A stretch of DNA of 64,000 nt from Raffaelea ambrosiae. Its lineage: Eukaryota > Ascomycota > Sordariomycetes > Ophiostomatales > Ophiostomataceae. Below the pieces are notes generated by a model. The model worked only from the letters and a program-made list of their open reading frames with translations, made no database searches and was not told the origin of the DNA. Made by a program: the position numbers and the translations under genes. Shown here piece by piece: positions 46,584 through 59,021 of the stretch; the first letter of the stretch is position 1, and every line of letters begins with the position of its first letter. The stretch is taken from positions 744,001 to 808,000 of the forward strand of contig PCDI01000010.1 of NCBI GenBank assembly GCA_002778195.1. Direction: 5' to 3'.

Positions 46584-47702
46584 ATGGTCCCCCGGATACA
46601 CGTCGCCGTGCTCGCGCGACCACCACCACCGGCCGTCAGCAGCATGCGATCTTTCTCGGCCCTGGCACGGGCAGCATCCCGTCCGTGTCCTCACCGTGGC
46701 CGCCAGTCCCAGCAGCTTTTTGTACCCCCCATCGCTGCTGTCCGTGCATCTCCCTCTTCTTCTTCTTTTCCTTCATCTTCTCCCTTGTTGGCGGCCCAGA
46801 AACGCTTCCACAACAACTATTCCCCCCTGCCCCCGGGCGGCCTGCCCCCCCAAGGAGGCGGCAGCGGCCTGCCCCCCGGATACATTCCCCCCCTCCCACA
46901 ACAACAACAGCAGCAGCAGCAGCCACTAGGACCACCGCAACCGGATGCGAAGACGCGCAAGCGGAAGCTGTGGCGCCGCCTGTCCGCCGTCGCCTTTCTC
47001 CTCATGGGCATCAGTGCCGCAGGACAGATGCAAAAGACGTACCAGAAGATGCTGCCCCCCCTGTACGAGCTCGGGTCCGGAGAAGAGGAACAGCTCAAGG
47101 CCACCATGGCCCGAGAGATCGACAGCACTCCAATGGTCCAGGAGCTGCTCGCAAGCCCGGACTGGGTCGAATGGCAACGTGAAGACTCGGCCTCCTCTAG
47201 GTCCTCGTTGGACTCCTCGACTGACGCCTCGTTGGGGTCCGCGGCTGCGCCTCGCAAAAGACTAACGACCGGCGCCCTCGGCGGGCTCAACGGCATGAAT
47301 GGCTACCACCGCGTCTTCCGCAACACCACCACGGGCGAGATCATGAGCATTATCTGGCTCGGCCCCGCCCTCGCCGGCTGGCCGGCCACCGCCCATGGCG
47401 GCGCCCTGGCCACCATCCTGGACGAGGCTCTCGGCCGCTGTGCCATCTTCTCGCTGCCCGCCCGTACCGGCGTTACCGCCCGCCTGGAGCTGTCGTACCG
47501 CCGACCCGTCAAGCTGCCCGGCCTCTACACTGTGCTGTGCACGCCCGAAGCACCACCCTCCGACATCACCCAGGACCGCCGGAAGCTGTGGTGCACTGCA
47601 AAGCTCACAGGCTCGGACTCCGCCAACGTCTGCGTAGAGGCGCGGGCGCTCTTTGTCGTCCCCAAAGGCTACAAGCTCGGGCGTGTAGAGGACCGCTTTT
47701 AA
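46584..47702 (+). CDS. Mitochondrial hot-dog (PaaI/THEM4-like) thioesterase
   Basis: Single exon, 372 aa. The N-terminus is Arg/Ser/Ala-rich without acidic residues (MVPRIHVAVLARPPPPAVSS, then MRSFSALARAASRP), typical of a mitochondrial presequence; a start at the second Met (46644) is also possible. A Pro/Gln linker is followed by one hydrophobic segment (LSAVAFLLMGISAAGQ, about 135-150), suggesting inner-membrane anchoring. The hot-dog core is at about 235-365: ATAHGGALATILDEALGRCA (the HGG..a..De motif of the PaaI/THEM4 group), TARLELSYRRPVKLPGLYTVLC, and VEARALFVVP. Predicted reaction: hydrolysis of an acyl-CoA. The residue pattern HGGxxxxxxDE is the expected active site. It is divergent from the TesB gene, so the two may be co-regulated. 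Confidence 0.82.
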   Translation: MVPRIHVAVLARPPPPAVSSMRSFSALARAASRPCPHRGRQSQQLFVPPIAAVRASPSSSSFPSSSPLLAAQKRFHNNYSPLPPGGLPPQGGGSGLPPGYIPPLPQQQQQQQQPLGPPQPDAKTRKRKLWRRLSAVAFLLMGISAAGQMQKTYQKMLPPLYELGSGEEEQLKATMAREIDSTPMVQELLASPDWVEWQREDSASSRSSLDSSTDASLGSAAAPRKRLTTGALGGLNGMNGYHRVFRNTTTGEIMSIIWLGPALAGWPATAHGGALATILDEALGRCAIFSLPARTGVTARLELSYRRPVKLPGLYTVLCTPEAPPSDITQDRRKLWCTAKLTGSDSANVCVEARALFVVPKGYKLGRVEDRF

Positions 47703-48335
47703 AAGGGACGAAAACGTCCCGAGAGGATATGTTTGGGGGCAGTCGTCTCTCAAATAATACAGAATGCAGGTCGGGATTGCAAGATACACAGAAATCGAAA
47801 AGCGCAAATGAAGGAATACCACCACTTCAAGGTTCAGTCTGTCAAATATGCATTTTTTTATCCTGCTATCTCACCAGTTCACGACGGAATGTCCTCAGCC
47901 CCGTAGAACACTAGAAAAGAGATAATAAATAAACACAAAAAATAGACGCCAATGCAGGCATGCGCACGAGGTACCTTGGCTGAGCCCAAGACCCCCCAAA
48001 GCTCCAGAAATATCCCCGAAACATCCCAGAAATAGGCCAATAAAACTCCCAAACCCCAGAAGCCATAACCACAACAGAAACACCACCAACAGGAAGACTC
48101 CAAGCCATATCATGATCGCCATGGGCGAGCACCCCCCATCAGCCGGGTGCTGCAGTCCCCTCCCTTATGACAAGAACAAAACACGAACGGCGCTGCAGAG
48201 TCCAAGTATATGAGGGTATTGAAACACAAATAGGCAAACCAGCAAGCGAAACGAGTAGTTGCGAAACAAAAAAAAACAAAACAAAAAACAACACAGACGC
48301 GTATGAGGGAATCGGCCAAATGACATAGGAAAAGA
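47703..48335. other. Convergent intergenic region
   Basis: These 633 bases between the thioesterase and cryptochrome stops show no gene. Confidence 0.5.
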
Positions 48336-51223
48336 TTACCAGTTTCCAGATGGACGATTGCCACCTCTCGATCCGTGGTAGTCGCGGCCCCCACCTAGAT
48401 TTCCGCGCTGGCCGCCACCTCCTCGACCCCGTCCGCCCCTGCCAGCCTGGGACTGGTACTGGTGATGCCCCAACTGCATAGACATGTTCATCTGGGGCAC
48501 CCCGCCACTATACACCCCGGGGTTGTATCCGTGCCCGCCGTGGTGGTATCCGTACCCACCCTGTACGTTGCCAGCTCCCATGTGCTCTCCAAAGCCCATA
48601 CCAAAGCCCAACTGATAGCCAGTGACTCCAGACATAGACGGTCCTGGCGAGGCCTGTACTCCTTGGTTTGGCCATAGATGTGGAGATGCAGGCATTACAG
48701 GCGACATCAGAGGCGCTGGATGCACCTGATATGTCTGTATTGGACCCATGGTCGTGTGAACAGGACCGGCAGAAAAGGCCATTGCCTGGTGCATATGTGA
48801 AGCCGGCGATACTTCTGGACCGGAGATCTGCGTCCACTGCGCCGATATCAACAGAGGAGACATGTTCGACGTGGCCATAGGAGCGACGCTCGTCGTCGTG
48901 GGAGTTGAAGACGACGTGACAATCATTGCCGAGACGCCCCGGTGGCTGTTGGTCAGCATGGATGCAGCAGCCGCTGTGTCTGCGTTGCCAGGCTCTCTCG
49001 GCACGTTGTTTATTAGTGCACGACTCAGAACCTCACCGCCACTGCCACCAGTTCTCCCTCTTCCCCTGTGTGCGCCACGCTTACTACCACTCCGACTCCC
49101 ACGATATGCGTCGTGATGTGGTTTCTCGGGACGTTTCCCAGCAGGATGAAAGCTGATTTTCAAGACCGGCTGAGAGACCGCGGGATGCTCAGCCAAGCCG
49201 GCGCCGTGCGCTACCTGCGCAGGTGCAGAGGCCGGCTGGTATAAGTGTATCATCTCTCTGAGCCCGGAATATTCGGGTAGCCAGGAGCGGACGTACTTTC
49301 CCTCTGGGTCATAATCGGAAGCTTGCTTGACCGGGTTGAAGATGCGGCTCGTGCCACGCGGGTCGTAGCCAACGCCAGCCATGTACTGCCAGTTGGCCCA
49401 GTTCGAACAGACGTCGTAGTCCACCAGCATCATCTCATACCACTCGGCCCCGTACCGCCAGTCTATTCCTAAATTCTTAGCCAGGAAGATGGCGACGTTC
49501 TGTCGTGCCCGGTTGGATGTGTAGCCTGTGTGCAGCAGCTCTCGCTGCGACGCGTCGATCAGCGAGTGGCCTGTCAAGCCTGCCTGGAGGCGCTGCAGCA
49601 CGCGGCCAACCTGCTCGGGGCTGGGCTCCTGGTCCTTGGCTGCTTTGGCGGCATTGGCAGTTTTCCACAAATTGGGAGCCCCAGGCCGCTCCTCAGACGG
49701 CAGAGAAGCCTGCAACGGGTCAACTGTCGCTGTCTCGGGGACAGGCGATGACTTGGGGGTATTAACTCTGGTGGGTTCGCTGCTAGTATCACTGTTTCGA
49801 CTATTCTTCTCCTTCTCGCCGCGGAAGCCCGTGAGCCTGAACAGGCTGTCCGGGTGGCGGCGCGCACACAGACGCTGATAGTCCCTCCACAGCAGCTCTA
49901 TCCGGAGAGTCTCGGTACCTTGGTTCTGGCCGCCACCATAGCCCATGGCTGACGCGAGCGAGTCGTCGTCGCCGTCTTCGTAATGCACAAGATAATGGTT
50001 TATCTGCCGAGCCGTAATGCAGCCCTGGGATAGATAAGCTGACAACTTGGTGCTATAGCCAGTACCGAGCAAGCCCTCGCGCGTCTTGTCGTAGTTGAAT
50101 ATGAGCGTGCCATTTCGAGGGCTGAACAGATCCTTTAGGCGCTTGAGGCCTTCGTCTTCGCCACCTCTAAATGGGTGTGCAGAGACAAACGCTTCTGCGT
50201 CTTCGGCGGTCTCTTCTTCGTCTCCACCAGTCTCTGGTTGGTTGTCTGTGGAAGCGCTGACTGCTGGCCTATGCCGCTCGTACTCGTCCACAACTTCCCG
50301 GATGACACCTTGCAAAGGTGCCAGCAAGCACCTTTCGAGTTCGATAGGGTCGTCCGGGACAACAAATGGCAACCTCTGTGGCGGAGGGTCGATGAAGTTT
50401 GGCAATTTTCCATCTTCGGGTTTTGGCAGGCAAGGCTGCGGCTTCTCGCGTAGAGGCTCGATGGATTTCCTGTATGCTGTGAAGACCTCTGGCACGTCGT
50501 GGGGATTATCGAGCAGCTTGTTGCTGCTTCTTGTATTGGTCAGCACGTTGACAAATTGAACCGTTGAAGGGGAACAATGGTCGGGGGCAAAGAGAAGGCA
50601 TGAGATCGATGCAGAGGCAACAAGAGATGAGGGAGGACTAAAAGGGCTAGATGGAAACAGTGGCGTGAGGGAGAATGGGGCATTGTGCTATTTAGGGAAC
50701 GTAATAGGACTCACTCATCTATGAAGTACTTCTCGCTGTGCCACAATCGGAACTCTATGTTCTTCTCACGGCACAGGGAAGCAAGAGCAGCTTCATCCTG
50801 TTTCTCCTCGACTCCATCCTCCCGAACAGTCCAGACCGCACCGACATGCGTGCCAGCCTTTTGGAAGCTAGTCACCACATCGGCAATGACTTCAGCAGGC
50901 ATCCCAACACGAACGGCCAAGCCACTATTAAGGGACCTGAGTGATTCTTTGAGGTTCGTGACAGACTCGGCAATAAACTTGGCCCGATGTGGTCCACACC
51001 GCCAGTAGCCAGCAACATGGCTACGAGCCTCTGAGTAGGGGGACTTGTCCGAACATGATTCGGGAATAAATCCAGACACTTCTATCTGATTTGCCGAGTA
51101 AACGTAAATGGGAAGAAGGTTGGTGTATCCGTGCTTTGCTGTGGCAAGATGGTGCAGGATCGGGTTGTCGGCCACTCGGAGATCCCGCCGAAAAAGGTAA
51201 ATGACCACGTTGGAGTCCGACAT
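48336..51223 (-). CDS. cry: Cryptochrome-DASH with RGG-rich C-terminal extension
   Basis: Exons 51223-50715 and 50529-48336 (185-nt intron), 900 aa. The N-terminal photolyase domain starts VVIYLFRRDLRVADNPILHHL. The FAD-binding domain shows GTGYSTKLSAYLSQGCITARQ, LLWRDYQRLCARRHP, ASQRELLHTGYTSNRARQNVA, and VCSNWANWQYMAGVGYDPRG, then NPVKQASDYDPEGKYVRSWLPE. The NW-xx-Y, DPRG, and KQ..DYD stretch is typical of the DASH group. The splice acceptor AAG at 50532-50530 gives EKYFIDE|SSNKLLDNPHDVPEVFTAYRKS, which fits the family. A farther acceptor (near 50642) would insert about 38 extra residues and remains possible. The last 270 residues are low complexity (Gly, Pro, Tyr), with GRGGRGRGGGGQRG and an end at RPSGNW, as in RNA-binding RGG proteins. 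DASH proteins bind FAD and MTHF, repair CPDs in single-stranded DNA or act as light sensors. Localisation is not evident. Confidence 0.92.
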
Positions 51224-51896
51224 TGTTTTCTTAGGGGAATGATAAAGCAGGAAAGCAATAACAGGTCAAAAGATGCGGGTCGCGTAAACAAAGGGGCTGT
51301 GTGGGTGGGAAAAGGAAAGCTGAATAGACAGCCAAGTGAGCAGAGGAGAGGTAAAGGTGTTGAGGAAGAATTTGAGATGGCGAGCTGAAGGAAAATATGG
51401 CTGGAAGCACAAGTAGGTAGAAAAAATAACAGGGCAGTAGGACAGCAAGAACAAGATAACGACAAGAGGGACAACAGAAACAAACAAATACACAAAAAGG
51501 GGGCGACGAGCGCGTGGCAGCGAGAAGAAAATCGGACGCGATAAACAGCGAAGAATGGGACGTGATAAAGAGGAAACAAACCCTGGGTAGCAACTCAAAC
51601 AATTCAAAGAAATGACTGCGCGCACAATGCTCGGCAGACGGAATTCTGCAGGTTGGTTGCCAGTCGGCTTGTTAGATTGGTGATGCTGCTGGGAAGGGAC
51701 AGCCAGAGAGAGTCAGCTATGGCTATAGCAGGTGTGCTTTTTTTTTTGCTTGTTTGGGAGGCTCTGCGTGTTTAAGCACGACAAACACCGCGGATTGATT
51801 TTTATGTGTTTTTTTTTGGTTTTAATTTTTTGTTTAGTGAAGATGCCACAAAGCTTGCGGATGGGAATAAACACTGGAGCTCGCTGGATGTCAACG

Positions 51897-51935
51897 GGGG
51901 TCGACGAGGGTCGATGAAGGTCGATGAAGGTCGCT
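51897..51935. repeat. 10-bp GGTCGATGAA tandem repeat
   Basis: About four imperfect decamers (GGTCGACGAG, GGTCGATGAA twice, GGTCGCTAGA) upstream of the cryptochrome gene. Confidence 0.8.
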
Positions 51936-52409
51936 AGAGAACGCTGGAGAACGCAAACCGGAACGTCGTGGTCTGTACAGCGAGGTATTGGGGACGTGTT
52001 AGGTGGTGGGCGGAAGGGCGGGTGAGAGCCGAAAGTGTAGAAGAGGAGCTTCGTAAGGAGGGCGAGGCGGCAGGCCAGCGATTAAGGGTTCGATATGTCG
52101 ACCGTGGTCTCGAGACAAAGAGTGAGACAACTGCACACTGTAATTTTGATGGCTACTCGAGAAGATTGAAACGATGATAAAGATAGTGTTGAGCGATGCA
52201 GAGTGTAATACCGAGGGAGATGCCGAAGCGCGTTCGAATGTTGATGGGTGCAAAAGGCTGGATGATTAGTCGCTCTGTCTGGCAAGAAAGAGGCTGCTGC
52301 AACTAACAAGGTGACTGCAACTGTATGCAACTGAATGCAACTGCCTGAAGTCGTCGTAGTTGTCGAGAATTGTCAAGTTCGAGGGATAGCTGGCTAGAAC
52401 GGCGAGAGA

Positions 52410-52475
52410 TGGAGAAAGAGAGAGAGATAGAGAGAGGGAGAGATAGAGAGAGAGAGATGCAGAGAGAGAGAAAGA
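52410..52475. repeat. (GA)n microsatellite
   Basis: An interrupted AG/AGAT array about 1.2 kb upstream of the cryptochrome start. Confidence 0.9.
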
Positions 52476-53682
52476 CAGTGGGAGATGTTCGGATTGAGAG
52501 AGCAGGCGGAGGCCCTGATTCAAGAGGGACGGTGGGAAAAAGCGTAGACTCGGCTCGATTTCTATCCAGACCAGAGATGGGTAGGTCGGGGAGCAAAGCC
52601 GGAAAACAATGACAACATATTCTCAGTATGACGGCTTGTTTTTCGGGCCTGTGAGCTATGACGTTGGTTTAGACTTGTCAGAATACAGGGCTGTCCAGAG
52701 TCGATGACAACACGCCGGAGGTTAGCAGAGCCACGGAAAGAACCAACTGCAAAAGCTAGGCAACAACACAGCCGGAGGGTCGTCAGCTGCTTTGGCAACG
52801 AGCGTAATGGGCTTGGCCAGCGTGAAGCTGAGAGACGTCGCGAGCACAGGCAGAGAAAGCAGGTGTAGGCAGAAAACGAGCAGGCACACAGTGGCGTCTG
52901 GTCGAACAGCGGCTTGGATCCGGGTTCTTGTTTGATATATTCTCTTTATTTGAACCACGATTGGCGATTAGACGCTGAACAACTTGCTTGTTGATCTGGC
53001 ACAGGAGATAGAAGCAGCAGGAGAACAGATGAGAGCAGATGAGAGCAGGTGGCAGCAGATGACAGAAGATGGCACGACAGAACGGTCGACAGACAGCGAG
53101 ACTTGGACGCAGGCGAAGAAGGTATGCGCGCGAGACAGCGGAAGAGCGAGAGAGCGAGATGGCACGCGAGAGCAGCAGCAGCAGGCGAGTGGCAACAAGA
53201 ACGGAGCCGTGTTGGCGGCGACAGGACGAGAGCGTAGTAGTGAGCTAAGAGGGGGGCAAGCAAGAGCTTTTGCACGGCAAGGAGCTTGGCCGTGGAGCTT
53301 GTGTAGAGGCCAATGGGCAACGCGTAATAGACAAGCACGACGACGACACGCCCGAGGGGCCGGCTCGGATTGGGGTAGTTGGAGAGAAGCAGCAGGTGAA
53401 TGGGACGGCACTCAATGGTCAGAGAAGAGACGAGATTGCAAAGCGGCCAATTGGGCAGTGCCAGAAGGACGAGAGCAGACACGATGGACTAGGAAGACTA
53501 GGAGGACTCAGAAGAGGGCAGTGGAACAGAAGACAAGGGCCACACAAGCAGCAAAGTAAAGAGGCAAGAGCAGCCTGCCAGACGGTCAAGACATGTGACC
53601 TCTGCTCGAGGAGAAGAGGGAAGGCCTTGCTTATGAGAGACCGGCTTGGGGGCCAGGGTCAAGTGGAAGGAACAGACCGGGG

Positions 53683-53709
53683 GAGGAGGAGGAGGAGGAG
53701 GAGGAGGAA
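53683..53709. repeat. (GGA)n microsatellite
   Basis: About eight GGA triplets in the gene-poor region. Confidence 0.9.
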
Positions 53710-56700
53710 GGGGGGGAGGAAGCTCAACTTGGCAAGAGCCAGTTACGGGCTTTTGAAGACATCGTCGGACGGGTGCATGGGGGGGATAGAGACATGCAGC
53801 GTGATGAAAAGGGCAAGTGCAAATCAATAACGACGGGTAAGGAAGGAGCAGTCCCGGACAAATGCAAAGCGGCGTTGTGGGCAAGCCAAGCCGTCAGCTA
53901 GGGAAGGAACTGTTGGGGCAGTGTCCACTCGAGCAGCTAGGCCACGGCAGAGGGAAGGCACGAGACACACGATGGGTCCTGCTCCATCAACCCGGTGGTC
54001 GTGGCTTCCCTGCAAGCAGCCCACGGCGTCTCCATCTCCATACGGGTCTCCCTGCTAGGAGACGCAACAGCGGAGTGGGCTAATACGGAAAGAACGATGT
54101 CCAGCGCCGTGGATGTTGCCCGGTCGAGGCTATGGATGCGCCTGCCCAAAGAGGAAGAGACTGACGGTGCCTCTTGCTTTGCAGTCTTGGACACAGAAGA
54201 GTCCAATGTGAATTGAGACTCCAGAGCTCTCTTCCTCTGCTGCCACACTGCTCGCGTCTCCCGCAAGCCGGGAACCATTTTTCTTGATTTTCTTACAATC
54301 CATTGCCACGATCATTTGGGGCTCGCGGGCAATGGCAGACGTCAGAGTGCGTGTGGTTGCGGACTAGGCGAGCAGCCGCGAACCAATAATGGCTTGGCTG
54401 TAGGATGCACATCAAGAAACGACAAATGGAGAAAAAAAAAAGCCAGCGCGGGTGGTAACATTAAAAACGTTGCCGCGGCCGTGGGATCGCCGGCCATCCA
54501 CTGAAACCACTGAAACCCAAACCCACACCCCCCCTCCTAGGCAGCCCAGCCAGCAGGCGACCAGTCCGGGGACACCAGGCATAATTAGTCGTATTGGTGG
54601 GCGGCTGGGGGGGGGGTGTCAGTGAGTATTTTTTTTTTCCTTAGTTGCTTTTTCGTCTTGTCCAGCCGTACGGCCTGGCTATGGTGGGTGCCAATTGCAG
54701 GTAGCCTTACCAGTTGGGACATTAGTGGCAGTCCAGCCGACGAGTCAGAGGCGCTGCTTTTAATTTTTTTTTGCTTCTGGCCTGGCAATGCAACGGAGAC
54801 AGGCCGTTTGGGGCAACACAAAGAGAGGGGTGGTGGACGATAAACGATAAGAGCCTGCCACGGGAGTGGCTGCGGCGGGTGAGCTGAATATCTGACTGCC
54901 CCCGTAAGATGCATTCTGAAGTAAAGCTGGGCAAAGAAGGATTGCTGGCCGCAGGAGGGCTGCGGCAGTCGGCGGGGTTTCGCAGACGCAAGGTACGGAG
55001 TTTTGCTATCTCGCGGGAGAGTGGACGAGACACTGTACAAAGAACTGGACAATGGACGGGCTGGACGCGAGGGTGCAGGCTCCTGCATGCCGTTTGCAAA
55101 GACACCTTGTGTCGGCGATATTGTTGCTACTATGTAACTACACCGTGGTTAGTGAGTGGGTGGACGATCTGCAGCGCCGTGCCTGTGTGGGCAAGTGTGG
55201 GCCAGTGTGTTGGCTGGGCACATCCCGTGACTCCACGCTCGGAGACCGCCCCAACCCGCTGGGAAGGGGGAAGGCACGACTCGCGCTTTCGGACATTACG
55301 TGGGAGGGCTTGGGCATATGGCATAATGGCCTCATGGCTCCAGACAAGGGGAGCAAAAAAAAGCCTACTAAGTAACTACGAGTATAATATTACAGTGTGT
55401 TCGCTATTCTCTCTGGTAGGTCAGCTCCACATTAACGACAGGCAAGATCGGATAGAGCGAGAGAGAAGACACGAGACAAAGGGGAACCCCAGATGCAGGC
55501 TTCGGCTGTATCATTTTTCTTCTTTCCTTTCTTTTTTACCTTTTGCTCTGTCCAGCCCGTTGGATGCTATGTGGGATGACGCTGGGAGCAGCCCTGCTGC
55601 TTCGGTGGTCTGGAAGTCACAACAACAGAGAAAAAAACGGCATGGTGAGTCGTGACGAATAATGACGAATGGGAACGCCGACAACGGCCAAGTCAGTGCG
55701 CCAGGAACAAGACAGGAAACTGCAACAGGTGTTCCCTTATTAGAAAAAAAAAAAAAAACAAGACTCCTCTTCCCACGCGGTCGTTCTTACCCCACGGGAA
55801 GAGTGTTCATCGAATCGGGAAATTGGCCGCCTGCTGGCCAAAGCGTTCTGCGTTAGTGCTTGGACCATAAGTAAAGAGGGATGTGGCAGAGGTGTGGGTG
55901 TGGGCGAAGAAAAAAAAAAAAAACACCAACCAAAAAATCAGGCTTCGGAAGAAATCGCAGCCGGCCAAACCCGCCTTTCGAACCCCAGCTCTACGAGAAA
56001 ATCAGACAGGGGAAAAAAAAAAAAATCGAATCAGAGCCAAAGGCTGCAGCCCATCCACACACCTTACGGAGTGCCCGGTGTCACCTGTGATGATTTTGGC
56101 GATAGACCGCCGGTAACCCCAAATGAAAACAGGATTTTCCTCTTTATTTTTTTCCTTTTTGGTTTTTGTTGCACCCTTTTCGAACTCACTTTCCTCCTGT
56201 TTCATGCTCTTTTTTTGAATTTCCTGTAGGTGTCTTCTTTGGACCATGTTTACCCTGTGCCCGACGTCCGCTGGCCGACATCCGGCCAAGGAAAAAAAGT
56301 GCAATTGCCAACCAAGTGTATGGATGCTGCATGCTGTCAATGCATGCAGACATCCATGCGGCTACAGAATTGACGTAAATTATTACTCTCTTAGATACCT
56401 GAAAAGAGTTGGCCGTACGGTCACGCCATGCATGGGAGCGAGACAAAACCAGCAGTAGGTACAAAAAGGGAAAGGAAAAAAGGAGGGGGGGGAAAGAAGC
56501 ACAGTTTAGGTGAGGATTTCCAAACTATCGTGACCTTGCAGGATGCGATGTGCAATTCCCATGCATATTCCCGATGCACACTGGATGGCTTCATCACACC
56601 AAGGAGGCAAAAAAAAAAAATGGAAGACACCGGCCGAAAACGACGGCGGGTGTATAGCTCATACACCGTTTCCTGCTCTTTTCTGTCCTATGTTGTTCTT

Positions 56701-58896
56701 TCTATTTTGTCTTCGGGCACCATCGACAGGGCCTAACTTCTAAGTCACTACAACTACATGCCATCGAGAAGATATTCTGCGGCTAAAGGTAAAAAGAATG
56801 CTCGAGGGCCGACGGGCAGAAGCGGCTGGCAGTTGCCATAGAAAGCGTCCTATTGTCATGAACCGCCACCAAAACGTCACGACTTGCCTGTGATCTATCA
56901 AGAAGCTGTCAAATCAACAGGCCAATAAGGGCACAGTGTATGTATGACGACCATGTATGACCAGAAGGCTCCAAGACACTGCCCCGAGAGCCAACCAAGG
57001 CTTTAGGAATCGCCAGGAAACAAAGGCAGGCTACGGTGTCCCTTCCCCAGTGACTGACATGTTTTTTTTTTGGGGTGCCCCATGCAATTTTCCCCTGGCG
57101 CTGGCCCACGCGAATCGGGGATTGCCGACCGCCCACTTTTTGCTTTTGCTCTCTTTTCCCACTGGGGAAACATACCTACGTACGAGTAGTGCTCGTAGGT
57201 CAGCCGGCAGTTTTGGTTTTAGGGGCCGGGGTCCGCCAGGATTGGGTGCGTAGGCGAGTAGTAACTAGGTGGGTGGTGCCAGGGGGGGTGGGTAAAACGC
57301 TCTCGGATCCGGCCTGTAGGGGGGGGGAGGGGTGTGTGTGAGAGAGGACTTTTTCTTTCTCTTCTGCAGCAAGAGCTCGGCTGCTCTGGGGGGTCAGCCA
57401 ATGGCCAATGAGAATCGATGTACACCCTTAAAAGACGTGTAAGTTGACATCTGCCATTGTAGAAACAAATCTTTGGGGAATGCCCATTGCATTACAAAGG
57501 ACAACCAACCATCTGGGATCGAACCACACGTATCGTCGAGCACGCACCATCGAGTATGCCATTCCTTACCAGATCACGAGTACACTTACTATGTTGCATA
57601 GATTCAGGGAGGGGATCTAAGATGGACTTTTTGATGGACTTTTTTTTATTTTTTATTTTTTTTCCTCTTCGTCTCGTGGATCCACCTGGATTGTCGGATC
57701 CACTCCCCTGGGCTGACCCTGCAGGTCAAAAAAAAAAAAATTTAAAGCCGCCCTTGTCAATTCTTACGGCCAAGCCGTATTAAGCTCTTGTGTGTCTTTG
57801 TCAGAAAAAAAAAATTGTTGCGACGACCGAAAAGACGACGTCGGTCTTCGCCCACCTCCGGACATGGAAGGCACGACCACGTCTTGTTCCTTCCTCTCTC
57901 TATTCCTTTTTGGATACCATGCTGCGGATTGCTTGTTTCTTCCTGGGCCACCGCACAAATCTTTTATTTTTTTTTCTCGAATTCAAATCACACGATCCCA
58001 CCGTGCGTCGGTGGAAGCGAAGCATGGGTTTGGAACTATGGGGAACGGTGGAAATAGAGGACAAAAGAAGGAACTATCTGACAAAAACAGCCCTCAATTA
58101 AACCAAGTCACAAGTGACAATTTAGGGCAATATTGTCCGTAGTATCCGCATCTTCCACCGTCCACGTAGATACATACTCATCTTAGTTAGACACAGCTTA
58201 ATACATATTACACACATGGGGGCAAGACAAAAGGCGCCGAGCCGGCGGCCGTGTCAGAACAGAGAGCCACATGGCCAGGGATACACAAGGGGAAGGGCAG
58301 CTCCCCTGCGGTGGGGGGGGGGGGTCTTCGTGAGACATACAACGAACTCCACCTATGCTGCCTTGTCGGTGAGCATCGTGTAAGAGTGGCAAAAGCGGAA
58401 GACGATGAGGAGAAACTCTCTGAGCTGCACGAAGCGCACAACTCTGAGAGGAGCAACAGGAGCTGAAACAGGGCAAAGATCGTACGAACCAAAAGACAAT
58501 AAACTCGGATCTGAAAGGAGAAAAGTGTAAGAACTCGAAAAGATCAGCATCGGCGAAAACTGCAACAACTCGGGCATGCATTGTTCAATGAACAGCTGCG
58601 TGTACAGCTCCATATACAGCTCCATACAGCTCCGTAGACAGCTTGCTCTTTCTCACGAGCTGGACAAATTTAGTATCCTGCCGAATGATGAACGCCGTTT
58701 TCATAATCCATGCGAGATGATGGGTTTATACACGTTTGGCGATCACTGCCCGTCAAAGCAAAGAGCAGCGGCCTTGGTCTGTGAAAATCAACCTACATCT
58801 TCCTGCATCACCCCTCCCCTCTCTTTGTTCTCGCAACCGACAGGTGTCCCTCGAGACAGGTGGACACACAAAAATGAAAGACTAACACCCCCCCCC

Positions 58897-59021
58897 NNNN
58901 NNNNNNNNNNNNNNNNNNNNNNNNNNNNNNNNNNNNNNNNNNNNNNNNNNNNNNNNNNNNNNNNNNNNNNNNNNNNNNNNNNNNNNNNNNNNNNNNNNNN
59001 NNNNNNNNNNNNNNNNNNNNN
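58897..59021. other. Assembly gap of 125 N
   Basis: The gap is entered through a poly-C run and left shortly before a poly-G run, with AGACTAAC on both sides. Homopolymers probably stopped sequencing here. The true gap length is unknown. Confidence 0.99.

Noticed and set aside
57500..57590. Possible tRNA on the minus strand (GGTTCGATCCC B-box-like)
   Set aside because: The T-stem has a mismatch, the following seven bases do not pair with any upstream acceptor strand, and no good A box lies at the right distance.
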